Shown here one piece after another: positions 15,735-22,348 of a stretch of DNA of 26,447 nucleotides (the stretch's first letter is position 1; each line of letters begins with the position of its first letter). The position numbers and the translations under genes are program-made. The notes below the pieces were generated by a model. The model was not told the DNA's origin. It did not search any database and saw only the letters and a program-made list of their open reading frames with translations. Location: NCBI GenBank assembly GCA_964498125.1, contig CAZCGE010000101.1:1-26447 (forward strand). Reading direction: 5' to 3'. The DNA is from CAMDBL01 sp964498125 (lineage in GTDB: Bacteria > Pseudomonadota > Alphaproteobacteria > Rhizobiales > Hyphomicrobiaceae).

Positions 15735-16993
15735 TTCACCCCCATCGTCTCAGCGAAAGCGACCAGGGCCTGCTCGAAGCAGCCGCGTGGCGCCTTGACC
15801 ACGCCGGCGCCGACCTGGCCGACGCCGGGATTCTTGTGCGCCACGCCGGTGTTGATGGTCGGCACGATGCCTGTTTCCACCACCAGACGGATGTCGATGC
15901 CGGTCGGCACGCCCTTGTAGTCCATGCCCGGTATGGTCCACTCGGCGTTCTCGCCGACGGTGATCTCGCGCATGCTGCGCGTGAAAACGGCAGCCTCCGA
16001 GGCGTTGCCGGCGCCGATGAAACCGACCACGGCCGGGGCCGCACCCATGGCGAAGCCGCCGAGGCCGACGGTCTCGACGATCGCGCTATCACCCATGTCG
16101 GGATTGGCGTCGGCCTCGGTATAGCCGGGGAAATACATGCCTTGGGGCATCTCGACCGGAGCGGTGAACCATCGGTCGCCGGTGCCGGAGACGCGGATGC
16201 CGAAATCGGTGCCGTTGCGCGACATGGCGGTGACCACGCTCGAGCCCATGATGCCGCGCGCCGGGTCCGTCATCGCCTTGCCCATCGGCATGGCGACGTT
16301 GAGAAAGAACTGGTCGTTGGCGCCGATGAAGGCCAGCGAGCGGGCGAGTTCGTCTTTATCCGTGGCGACGCGGGCCAGCGCCGGCGCCAGCAGCCGCAAC
16401 AGCAGCGAGGAGCAGGCGACATTGCGCTGGTGCATCTCGTCGCCCATGGTCAGGCCACGGGCGATCACGGCCTTCAGGGCAATGCCGCCCATCTCGCGCA
16501 AAGCGGCGCCCAGCATGGGACCGAGGCCAGTGGTCAGCCAGCGGATACGATCGAGCACCTCGGCGTCGTTGCCGCCAAAGCGCATGACTTTGCCGAGGCC
16601 TTCATTGATGGCGCAATAGGCGCGATTGCCGAAGGCGCGATTCTCGACCACCATCAGCATCTGGCCGGGCGTGGTCATGCCGGTCATCGGCCCGACGCAG
16701 CCGTGATGGTGGTTGGGCTCATAGCGGAATGTGCCGCTCTCGGCCATTGTCTCAGCGTCGGCGAGGTCTTTGGCCCAACCCTCGAACACGGCGATGCCGG
16801 TGACGGCGCCGCGCATCGGCCCGCACATACGATCCCAGCTGATTGGCGGGCCGGCATGCAGGATGGTGCGGTCGGGCAGATCCTTCAGCACGCTGTTCGC
16901 CGGCACGACATCGACCAGCCACGGGTCGGCCGACAGGATACGTTTCAGCGCCTCGGCGTTGGCGGTATCGATGGTGTCGGAGATGAAGGCCAC
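15731..16993 (-). CDS. allG: DUF1116 protein, oxamate carbamoyltransferase subunit AllG
   Basis: A 420-residue DUF1116 protein that follows the E. coli YlbE/AllG pattern closely: TILHAGPPISWDRMCGPMRGAV, FEGWAKD, the NHHHGCVGPMTGMTTPGQMLMVVEN block, NRAYCAINEGLGKVMRFG, ARGLTMGDEMHQRNVACSSLL, GSSVVTAMSRNGTDFGIRVSGTGDRWFTAP, and C-terminal VVETGIVPTINTGVAHKNPGVGQVGAGVV. It is a cytosolic subunit of the oxalurate-cleaving carbamoyltransferase. The start is a GTG at 16993, since the nearby ATG is out of frame; it lies 14 bp after the second hicB stop, so the gene is cotranscribed with the toxin-antitoxin pairs. Its TGA overlaps the fdrA ATG. Confidence 0.92.
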   Translation of the reverse strand: MAFISDTIDTANAEALKRILSADPWLVDVVPANSVLKDLPDRTILHAGPPISWDRMCGPMRGAVTGIAVFEGWAKDLADAETMAESGTFRYEPNHHHGCVGPMTGMTTPGQMLMVVENRAFGNRAYCAINEGLGKVMRFGGNDAEVLDRIRWLTTGLGPMLGAALREMGGIALKAVIARGLTMGDEMHQRNVACSSLLLRLLAPALARVATDKDELARSLAFIGANDQFFLNVAMPMGKAMTDPARGIMGSSVVTAMSRNGTDFGIRVSGTGDRWFTAPVEMPQGMYFPGYTEADANPDMGDSAIVETVGLGGFAMGAAPAVVGFIGAGNASEAAVFTRSMREITVGENAEWTIPGMDYKGVPTGIDIRLVVETGIVPTINTGVAHKNPGVGQVGAGVVKAPRGCFEQALVAFAETMGVK

Positions 16994-17007
16994 AACATAG
17001 TCCCGTT

Positions 17008-17247
17008 TTACTCGGCTGCTTCGAGGGCTTTGACCAACCCGCGGCCAATGGTCGGTGGCGGCAACGGATCTCCTTCCGCCTTCATGCTTTCGATGACTTC
17101 ATCGACAATCTCACAGAGTTCATCAAAGACCTTGCGCTCGTCATCGCCATGGCATCCGCCGTAGATCAATCCGGGCGCACGTCCGACGTAGCAGTCATCC
17201 TCTTCGGACCATTCGACAACCTTGGCGTAGCGGTCGCTGTCCTTCAT
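17008..17247 (-). CDS. hicB: HicB-family antitoxin, second pair
   Basis: A 79-residue acidic protein with the partial RNase-H-like HicB fold: YAKVVEWSEEDDCYVGRAPGLIYGGCHGDDERKVFDELCEIVDEVIE. It is short for HicB (about 80 residues against about 140 in E. coli) and has no visible C-terminal DNA-binding domain, so it may neutralise HicA without repressing the operon by itself. In the first 69 residues it differs from the upstream HicB at only 13 positions. The ATG overlaps the hicA stop (ATGA). It is followed 14 bp later by allG. Confidence 0.88.
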   Translation of the reverse strand: MKDSDRYAKVVEWSEEDDCYVGRAPGLIYGGCHGDDERKVFDELCEIVDEVIESMKAEGDPLPPPTIGRGLVKALEAAE

Positions 17248-17441
17248 TTTTTCGACTCCTCCATCGCCTTTTGAACTTCCCTGATCTGATAGGGTTTGGC
17301 ATCGGCGCCGGCATTGCCGGAGAGGGTAACACGACCCCTGATCTTGGGATGTTTGAAATTGCGGTGACTGCCTTTGCCACCCTGGTCTGCGAATCCAGCC
17401 GCTTGCAATTCCGCAATCAACTCACGAATCTTGGGTGGCAT
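17244..17441 (-). CDS. hicA: HicA-family toxin, second pair
   Basis: A 65-residue basic protein of the HicA mRNA-interferase family, with a dsRBD-like fold. It starts with MPPKIRELIAELQAAGF; the GGKGSHRNFKHP motif carries His26, the expected catalytic residue, and VTLSGNAGADAKPYQIREVQKAM completes the domain. It is about 63% identical to the upstream HicA (41 of 65 positions by my count). The start is the ATG at 17441; a longer frame reaches 17618 but runs through the repeat and hicB1. Toxin gene first, antitoxin second, is the usual hicAB order. Confidence 0.88.
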   Translation of the reverse strand: MPPKIRELIAELQAAGFADQGGKGSHRNFKHPKIRGRVTLSGNAGADAKPYQIREVQKAMEESKK

Positions 17442-17473
17442 TGAGTACGCACCTCCCCAACTTCGCCAGTAGC

Positions 17474-17542
17474 CGCTGTAGGTTGAGCGGAACCCTTGCG
17501 CAGTGAAGCCCAACGCGGAGCAACGGCGTCGTTGGGCTTCGC
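17474..17542. repeat. Palindromic repeat between the two hicAB pairs
   Basis: A perfect 11-bp inverted repeat, GAAGCCCAACG at 17505-17515 and its complement at 17530-17540, sits 4 bp beyond the first hicB stop, preceded by TGTAGGTTGAGCG. The CCCAACG/GTAGGTTG wording resembles dispersed intergenic repeats of Bradyrhizobium relatives. There is no T-run on the minus strand, so it may stabilise mRNA more than terminate it. Confidence 0.55.
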
Positions 17543-17544
17543 GC

Positions 17545-17790
17545 TTAATCGGCTGCTTCGAGAGCCTTCGCCAGTCTCTGCCACCTTCCGGCCGTCGTCG
17601 GCGGCAAGGGCTTGCCATCGGCCTTGTACAGCTCGATGACCTCGTCCACGATCTCGCACAGCTCGTCGAAGACCTTGCGCTCGTCGTCGCCGTGGCAACC
17701 GCCGTCCAGAAGGCCTGGCGCCGTTCCGATGTAGCAATTGTCCTCCTCAGACCAGTCGACCACTTTTGCGTAACGCGCGCTGTCCTTCAT
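17545..17790 (-). CDS. hicB: HicB-family antitoxin, first pair
   Basis: An 81-residue HicB-like protein: YAKVVDWSEEDNCYIGTAPGLLDGGCHGDDERKVFDELCEIVDEVIELYKADGKPLPP. The DGGCHGDD loop corresponds to the usual P-x-L-P-G-C-x-x-x-G-D turn of HicB. It is partner to the HicA directly upstream, with the start overlapping the hicA stop (ATGA). It ends in KALEAAD without a recognisable helix-turn-helix or ribbon-helix-helix domain. It is the parent or sister of the downstream HicB. Confidence 0.88.
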   Translation of the reverse strand: MKDSARYAKVVDWSEEDNCYIGTAPGLLDGGCHGDDERKVFDELCEIVDEVIELYKADGKPLPPTTAGRWQRLAKALEAAD

Positions 17791-17984
17791 GAACTCACCT
17801 CAACTATCGCACTGCGCACCAAGCGCTCTTGGTATGGCTTGGCGTCCTCGCCGCGCTTGCCTGAAATCGTCACTGGTTTGGCCCTGTTCGGGTGGACATA
17901 GTTGCGGTGACTGCCTTTGCCACCCCGGTCGGAGACTCCGGCTGCCTCCAATTCCGCGATCAACTCGCGAATTTTCGGCGGCAT
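17787..17984 (-). CDS. hicA: HicA-family toxin, first pair
   Basis: A 65-residue HicA-like mRNA interferase. MPPKIRELIAELEAAGV is the N-terminal helix; GGKGSHRNYVHP carries the catalytic His26; PVTISGKRGEDAKPYQERLVRSAI closes the domain. All elements needed for activity appear intact. It starts 3 bp after the stop of the 63-residue FdrA-C ORF, so it is read from the same transcript as pucG. Its GC content and codon use do not look different from the flanking metabolic genes by eye. Confidence 0.9.
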   Translation of the reverse strand: MPPKIRELIAELEAAGVSDRGGKGSHRNYVHPNRAKPVTISGKRGEDAKPYQERLVRSAIVEVSS

Positions 17985-17987
17985 CGT

Positions 17988-18179
17988 TCACGTCCCAAGC
18001 TTCGCCAGCAGCGCCGCGAGCTTGGCATCACCACCCGCCGGCGGCGACCACTGCACATGCACGACCGGAACGCCGAGGCCTTTCAGCTCGGTGGCGAAGC
18101 CTTCCAGACCGACGTTGATGACGCTGATGGGTTGGTCCAGCAGGCTCGGCGCGGCTTTCTTCGGCTCAGGCTTGGGCAT
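17988..18179 (-). CDS. Stand-alone FdrA C-terminal segment (63 residues)
   Basis: A small protein whose residues 15-62 read DQPISVINVGLEGFATELKG, then LGVPVVHVQWSPPAGGD, then AKLAALLAKL. From memory, the E. coli FdrA C-terminus has the same pattern (VINIGLRSFALEL, VVHYQWSPVAGGNKKLARLL). The fdrA gene in this operon ends just before this segment, so the two ORFs together would equal a full-length FdrA. The first 14 residues (MPKPEPKKAAPSLL) look like a flexible lead-in. The ATG at 18179 overlaps the aminotransferase 3' end by 14 bp, and hicA starts 3 bp after the stop. It is too short and too well matched to be chance. Inference: it joins the AllFGH complex as a separate chain. Confidence 0.85.
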   Translation of the reverse strand: MPKPEPKKAAPSLLDQPISVINVGLEGFATELKGLGVPVVHVQWSPPAGGDAKLAALLAKLGT

Positions 18180-19410
18180 TGTACACCTCGTAGGCGGCAT
18201 CGACGCCGGCGCCGGCCGGCGCCGTGTACCCGTTCCGGCGCAGCACCGCCTCCAGCGAAGCGAGGCAGCGCAGCACATTGGCCTTGCGGCAGACGTAGCC
18301 CATGGTGCCGATGCGCCAGATCCGGCCGTTGAGCGGCCCGAACGAGGTGCCGATCTCGATGCCGAAATCCTCCAGCAACTCGGCGCGGACCTTGTCGCCA
18401 TGCTTGATCGCCTTGGGAATGACGACGCCTGTGACATTACTCATGCGGTACCTGGCATCGCCGAACAGCTCCAGGCCCATGGCGGTGAGCCCGGCCCGCA
18501 GCGCCTTCGAGGTCAGGGCATGCCGGGCGAAACCCTTGTCCAGCCCCTCCGCCAGCACGACCCGGGCGCACTCGCGCGCCGCGTACAGCATCGAGGCTGC
18601 CTCGGTGTGGTGGTTCAGCGCCTTAGGACCCCAGTAGTCCATGATCATCGCCAGATCGAAATAGTTCGATTGGATGATCGGCCCGTTGCCCTCGATCAGG
18701 TCGGGCGGCTTGATGCCCGCCTCGATGTGCTTGCGGTGGTTCAGAACCTCGACGACACGCGCGTTGAAACTGACAGGGGCGATGCCCGGCGGTCCCGACA
18801 GGCACTTCTGCAGGCCGGCGGCCACCATGTCGATCTTCCAGGCGTCGGTCTCGAAGGGGTTGCCGGCCAGCGAAGCCGTGGCGTCGACAAACAGCAGCGC
18901 GCCGTGCTGGCGGGCGGCAGCGCCGGCTTCTTCGAGCGGATGCAGCACCGTGGTCGAGGTGTCGCCCTGGCACATGGCGACGAGGCGCGGCTTGTGCTGC
19001 TTGATGGCATCGGCGATTTGGCCGGGCTCAAACACTCTGCCCCATGCGCATTCCATCGGGATGACCTCGGCGCGGGCCCGCTTAGCGATCTCGGTGAGCA
19101 GATGTCCGAAGCGGCCAAAAATCGGCACCAGCACCTTGTCGCCGGGCGCGATCACCGAGTGCATGCAGGCTTCCAGCCCGGCCCGCGCCGTGCCGTCGAT
19201 CATCAGCGTCCATTCGTTGCTGGTCTTGAACACCTGCCGGTAGAGCGCCATCACCTGGCTCATATAACGGCGGAACTCGGGGTCGAACTGCCCCTGGATC
19301 GGCACCGACATGGCGCGCAGCACGCGCGGATACAGATCCACCGGCCCCGGTCCCATCAGCAGGCGAGGCGAGGGCTCCAGCTCCTCGAAGATTTCGGGCT
19401 TGCTCGGCAC
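18166..19410 (-). CDS. pucG: (S)-ureidoglycine-glyoxylate aminotransferase (PucG-like)
   Basis: A 414-residue PLP-dependent aminotransferase of the alanine/serine-glyoxylate class V group. PLP ligands: Lys202 in AAGLQKCLSGPPG, Asp176 in FVDATAS, and Arg366 in WRIGTMGY for the substrate carboxylate. Features I associate with ureidoglycine transaminases more than with AGXT/SGAT are GQFDPEF (40-46), IFGRFGHLL, GDTSTT, SNYFDLAMIMDYWG (248-261), LNHHTEAASMLYA and GIEIGTSFGPLNGRIWRIGTMGY. The enzyme makes oxalurate and glycine from ureidoglycine and glyoxylate. The operon downstream encodes oxalurate cleavage, which supports this call. The start is a GTG at 19410 with a GGAG site about 10 bp upstream; no ATG is near. 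A glyoxylate aminotransferase using alanine or serine is the alternative. Confidence 0.85.
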   Translation of the reverse strand: MPSKPEIFEELEPSPRLLMGPGPVDLYPRVLRAMSVPIQGQFDPEFRRYMSQVMALYRQVFKTSNEWTLMIDGTARAGLEACMHSVIAPGDKVLVPIFGRFGHLLTEIAKRARAEVIPMECAWGRVFEPGQIADAIKQHKPRLVAMCQGDTSTTVLHPLEEAGAAARQHGALLFVDATASLAGNPFETDAWKIDMVAAGLQKCLSGPPGIAPVSFNARVVEVLNHRKHIEAGIKPPDLIEGNGPIIQSNYFDLAMIMDYWGPKALNHHTEAASMLYAARECARVVLAEGLDKGFARHALTSKALRAGLTAMGLELFGDARYRMSNVTGVVIPKAIKHGDKVRAELLEDFGIEIGTSFGPLNGRIWRIGTMGYVCRKANVLRCLASLEAVLRRNGYTAPAGAGVDAAYEVYNAQA

Positions 19411-19433
19411 GTTGGGGGGACTCCGGTTGCGCA

Positions 19434-19458
19434 GGTGTCTGACATCCTGTCAGACACC
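19434..19458. repeat. 25-bp palindrome upstream of pucG, copy 1
   Basis: Perfect 11-bp arms GGTGTCTGACA and TGTCAGACACC with a 3-base loop (TCC). The near edge is 24 bp upstream of the pucG GTG. It could be an operator, a small hairpin in the leader or a mobile REP-like repeat. Confidence 0.88.
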
Positions 19459-19509
19459 ATTACTGTGCGGCTCAGTCAATTCTCAAGCCAAGTCCAACGT
19501 GGTGCCATA

Positions 19510-19534
19510 GGTGTCTGACAGGGTGTCAGACACC
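19510..19534. repeat. 25-bp palindrome upstream of pucG, copy 2
   Basis: Same perfect 11-bp arms as 19434-19458 with loop GGG. The centres are 76 bp apart. It lies directly at the end of the truncated reading frame at 19539-19631. Confidence 0.88.
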
Positions 19535-19538
19535 ACCT

Positions 19539-19631
19539 TCAGCGCCAGCATGATCTCCCTGGCGAAGCGGCGCCGAGGACGCTGGCCATCACAATTGCCC
19601 CGATTGCAGCGCGTGAGCGGCGGTTCAGCAT
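19539..19631 (-). pseudogene. Remnant of an exported-protein gene (signal peptide only)
   Basis: A 30-codon frame starts at an ATG with a good GGGAGA ribosome site (19639-19644). It encodes a positively charged start (MLNRRSRAAIG) followed by a hydrophobic segment (AIVMASVLGAA) and SPG, which reads as a Sec signal peptide. It then ends at a TGA, and the palindrome doublet begins within 5 bp. Nothing that looks like a mature protein follows in any frame before pucG. I infer that the body of a periplasmic substrate-binding or similar protein was lost, perhaps when the palindromic element arrived. A functional 30-residue peptide is the alternative. Confidence 0.5.
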
Positions 19632-19746
19632 GCAAACTTCTCCCAGGTGAGCGCCCTGGCGTGACGCGCTGTGTCGCGACATGATTTCATGGCGCGTGCA
19701 CTGGCGGCAAGGCTTTGTTGTCGCCGCACGCCGGGCTGGCACCGAT

Positions 19747-20682
19747 TCAACCCCTTGGACCGGTTCCGGCATCCGGCGCGATACGATATATCCGGACGGC
19801 ATTGTCGTGGAACAATCTTCGGCGATCCCGGTCCGGCAAGGCGGCAGTCGCTGCCTTGTAGCCATCGAAGATCGTATCGAACGATCCAGTGAGACCGTCG
19901 ACGGGAAAGTTCGAGGCGAACATGCAGCGCGCGACGCCGAACGCCTCGATGAGGCTGTCGACAATGCCGCGATTGTCGGCGAGCGACCACGGCCGATCCC
20001 GCACGCCGATGCCCGAGATCTTGATCGTCGCCTGCGGAAGTGTTGCGGCGCGCCGGATCGCGGCCCGCCACCCGGCGAGGCCAGCGGCATCGCGATCCGC
20101 CGGCAGGAAGGCATGATTGATCACCACGGTCGTCTCGGGATAGGCGGCGACCAGCTCCATCAGCTCGTCGACGTGCCACCACGGCGCCTGCAATTCGAAG
20201 TGCAGACCGTGCCCTGCCAAGAGGGCATAACCGCGCCGCCAGGCCGGGTCAGACATGGAGCCGGGAGTGCCGGTTGCGATCGCGGAAGAGGAGGGCGCTA
20301 CGACCGGCTTGTGGCGGATGCCACGCACGAGCGGAAACGCTGCGTGAGCTGCCAATACGGTCTCGACATCTTCGCGATCGAGAATTGCGCGCGCCACATG
20401 CGCGGCTGGCGTGCCATGCCGGTGGGCAATGTCGGTCATCCAGCGGCTTTCGGCAACGAGATCGCGCGCGTCCCACTCGCCTTCCATGGTGATGCTGGCG
20501 ACGACGCGATGGCGTTGCGAGACCTTCGCATAGTCTGGCGGCAGAAAATCGCGCTTGATCGCACTGTAGTCGCCATAGCGGAACGGAACCTGCGCCTCGG
20601 GCCGCAGCCAGGGATGCCGCCCCAGGCTCAGATCCCAATAATGATGATGCGCATCTATGATCTCCAAATCGGCATCGCTCAT
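19747..20682 (-). CDS. Amidohydrolase family 2 (COG3618-type) metal-dependent hydrolase
   Basis: A 311-residue TIM-barrel hydrolase. LEIIDAHHHYWDLSLGRHPWL at the N-terminus gives the HxH metal motif; FELQAPWWHVDELMELV, TVVINHAFLP (barrel His) and MFASNFPVDGL (the FxSdxP strand with its usual Asp replaced by Asn) are the other landmarks of the fuconolactonase/2-pyrone-4,6-dicarboxylate lactonase group. Family members open lactones or cleave amides; the substrate is not readable here. It lies upstream of pucG on the same strand, 336 bp away with a gene remnant between, so it could be part of the same unit. The ATG at 20682 has GGAGA 8 bp upstream; the frame opens from a TTG at 20745 within a repeat. 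It is cytosolic. Confidence 0.85.
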   Translation of the reverse strand: MSDADLEIIDAHHHYWDLSLGRHPWLRPEAQVPFRYGDYSAIKRDFLPPDYAKVSQRHRVVASITMEGEWDARDLVAESRWMTDIAHRHGTPAAHVARAILDREDVETVLAAHAAFPLVRGIRHKPVVAPSSSAIATGTPGSMSDPAWRRGYALLAGHGLHFELQAPWWHVDELMELVAAYPETTVVINHAFLPADRDAAGLAGWRAAIRRAATLPQATIKISGIGVRDRPWSLADNRGIVDSLIEAFGVARCMFASNFPVDGLTGSFDTIFDGYKAATAALPDRDRRRLFHDNAVRIYRIAPDAGTGPRG

Positions 20683-20712
20683 GGCGCGCGTCTCCAGCAG
20701 CAGTCGTAGCGA

Positions 20713-20769
20713 CCCCGGACACTTGATCCGGGGGAGGTCCGACAATTCCGGTAGCGGCGCGTCGGACCT
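20713..20769. repeat. Double hairpin of REP type
   Basis: Two adjacent inverted repeats: CCCCGGA (20713-20719) with TCCGGGG (20727-20733), and AGGTCCGAC (20735-20743) with GTCGGACCT (20761-20769). The CCCCGGACACTTGATCCGGGG wording resembles dispersed alphaproteobacterial intergenic repeats. It lies between the membrane-protein stop and the amidohydrolase start, so it may end or attenuate the upstream transcript. Confidence 0.6.
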
Positions 20770-20792
20770 CGGCTAAGAGGCCTCGCTCCGGC

Positions 20793-21683
20793 CTACCCGC
20801 ACCCTTCAATCAGCTTGACGGCCGACATGCTGGCGAAGATCACGCCGGCACAGACGATCCAGCCCGCGATCAGACCTGCCAGTGCGCTGGTCCACCGGCG
20901 CAATCGGGAGGGGGTGGCGCGGCCGAGCCGGTCGAGAAAGCTCGCGTAAACCCAGACAAAAGCCATGGCCAGCAGCAAGCCGAGCAGCATTGCCGGCTTT
21001 GCCGCGGCCAGACGTGCCATCCCGCCTGTCGCCGTGCTTTCGCCTTCCGCGATCGTCGCCAGGGAGAACAGCGGCAGCAGCGGGAAAGCACCAAGGCGCC
21101 CGAGCACGGCGTTGGTTGCGCCAAGCCATTCGCAGGCCGCCAGCAGCAGGGCGAGCGTCAGCGCGAACAGCACAATGCGAATGGCGTGGGTCCATACCAG
21201 CGCGGCGGCGCCGTCGCCGGCAGGGCTTGCGCGCGCGATGGGGCACGTCACCCACCATAGCACGACAAGAACTGGCGCCAGCGCCACAAACCCGCGGAAC
21301 AGCATGCGGTCGATGATCGGCGGACCCCGCGACATCCCCCAGCAGACGATCAGCCAAGCGGTAAAGGCAAGCCCGCTCAGCGGCCAGACCCAGTGCGCGG
21401 CGCCATCCAGGGCCCAGCGTGCGGCGAGGCTCAATGCCACGATGTAGCCGACGCCGACCACGCCGTTGAGGGCGATGCTGGCCAGCATCGACCGCGCCAT
21501 GGATCGCTTGTCGGTGACCGGCGCCAGCATCAGGCTGATGCCATTGAGCGCGGGAAAAGTCAGCATCATGCCGGCGATGCGCGCATCACTGGAGTGCACC
21601 GCCGCCAGCACCAGGATGAAGAGCGCTGTTCCCGCCGTCACGCGCGCGACAAGCGACGTGGCACCAGCCATCAGTCCAGGCAC
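20793..21683 (-). CDS. Multi-pass membrane protein of unknown function
   Basis: A 296-residue protein with about eight hydrophobic segments, including VTAGTALFILVLAAV, GVVGVGYIVALSLAA, LAFTAWLIVCWG, FVALAPVLVVLWWVTC, IRIVLFALTLALLLAACEW, PAMLLGLLLAMAFVWVYASF and ALAGLIAGWIVCAGVIF. I do not recognise the family. The central FPLLPLFSLATIAEGES segment lies in a loop. The GTG start at 21683 has a good AAGGAGAGG ribosome site 7 bp upstream; the ATG at 21671 is the alternative. It is 33 bp downstream of the universal stress protein gene on the same strand, which suggests co-transcription, but no functional link can be read. Confidence 0.78.
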   Translation of the reverse strand: MPGLMAGATSLVARVTAGTALFILVLAAVHSSDARIAGMMLTFPALNGISLMLAPVTDKRSMARSMLASIALNGVVGVGYIVALSLAARWALDGAAHWVWPLSGLAFTAWLIVCWGMSRGPPIIDRMLFRGFVALAPVLVVLWWVTCPIARASPAGDGAAALVWTHAIRIVLFALTLALLLAACEWLGATNAVLGRLGAFPLLPLFSLATIAEGESTATGGMARLAAAKPAMLLGLLLAMAFVWVYASFLDRLGRATPSRLRRWTSALAGLIAGWIVCAGVIFASMSAVKLIEGCG

Positions 21684-21716
21684 GTCGTTGCCTCTCCTTG
21701 CGCGCGGAACCGGCGC

Positions 21717-22226
21717 CTACGCCAGCATCTTGATCTCTTCGAGCGTGAGATTGCCGGGGACGATGGCGATCGGGATCGGAAAAGTGCCGGCCAGTTTGCC
21801 GGCCGCGAGCGAGGAGACGAGTGGCCCCGGCCCCTTGGCATCAGTGGCGGCGCCCAACACCAGGATAGCGATGTCCTGGTCCTCGTCGATCAGCTTGACG
21901 ATCTCCTCGGCGACCTTGCCTTCGCGGATGATCTCTTCGGTCGCCAACGCCTCGAATCCTTCGGCGCTGAGCTTGCGGCGGAGCAGGCGGAACAGCGCCT
22001 TGGCCTTGTTGGTCTCTTCCTCGAGCTGCTTCTGCTTGACGCCCATCCAATGCTGGTAGTCCTGCGGCTGGATGACATAGAGCAACACCACCATGCCGCC
22101 GGCATGCTGGATGCGGCTGGCGGCGAAAAACAGGGCGGTCTCCACCTCGGGGCTCTCGTCGACAATGACGAGAAACTTGCGTTGATGGCCCTCTTCGAGG
22201 GAACGGCGAGTCTTACGCGTGGTCAT
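21717..22226 (-). CDS. Universal stress protein (UspA family)
   Basis: A 169-residue single-domain Usp. RKFLVIVDESPEVETALFFAASRI is the first beta-alpha unit with the conserved VxVDxS/D start; VVLLYVI is strand 2; EEIIREGKVAEEIVKLIDEDQDIAILVLGAA leads into the nucleotide-binding loop GAATDAKGPGPLVSSLA, and IPIAIVPGNL ends the fold. The G-x2-G-x9-G(S/T) ATP motif is altered, so ATP binding is uncertain. Such proteins act in stress tolerance. The N-terminal basic tail MTTRKTRRSLEEG is an extension. It leads a probable two-gene unit with the downstream membrane protein. Confidence 0.9.
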   Translation of the reverse strand: MTTRKTRRSLEEGHQRKFLVIVDESPEVETALFFAASRIQHAGGMVVLLYVIQPQDYQHWMGVKQKQLEEETNKAKALFRLLRRKLSAEGFEALATEEIIREGKVAEEIVKLIDEDQDIAILVLGAATDAKGPGPLVSSLAAGKLAGTFPIPIAIVPGNLTLEEIKMLA

Positions 22227-22348
22227 GACAGATCAGGCCTTTGCATTACCGCATGGTGGCATGAGAGAGACCATCATCACAAGACACCCTGCGCATGGCG
22301 ACCCTCGCAAATGGCGAAGCGCCGGCCCAATGCCCCGCGGTCATTGCC

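Noticed and set aside
15836..17164. 442-residue plus-strand ORF
   Set aside because: Antisense shadow of allG and hicB; low-complexity His/Gly/Asp translation.
17917..19518. 533-residue plus-strand ORF
   Set aside because: It is antisense to pucG and FdrA-C, is rich in His/Arg/Gly with no domain, and is a GC-rich shadow frame.
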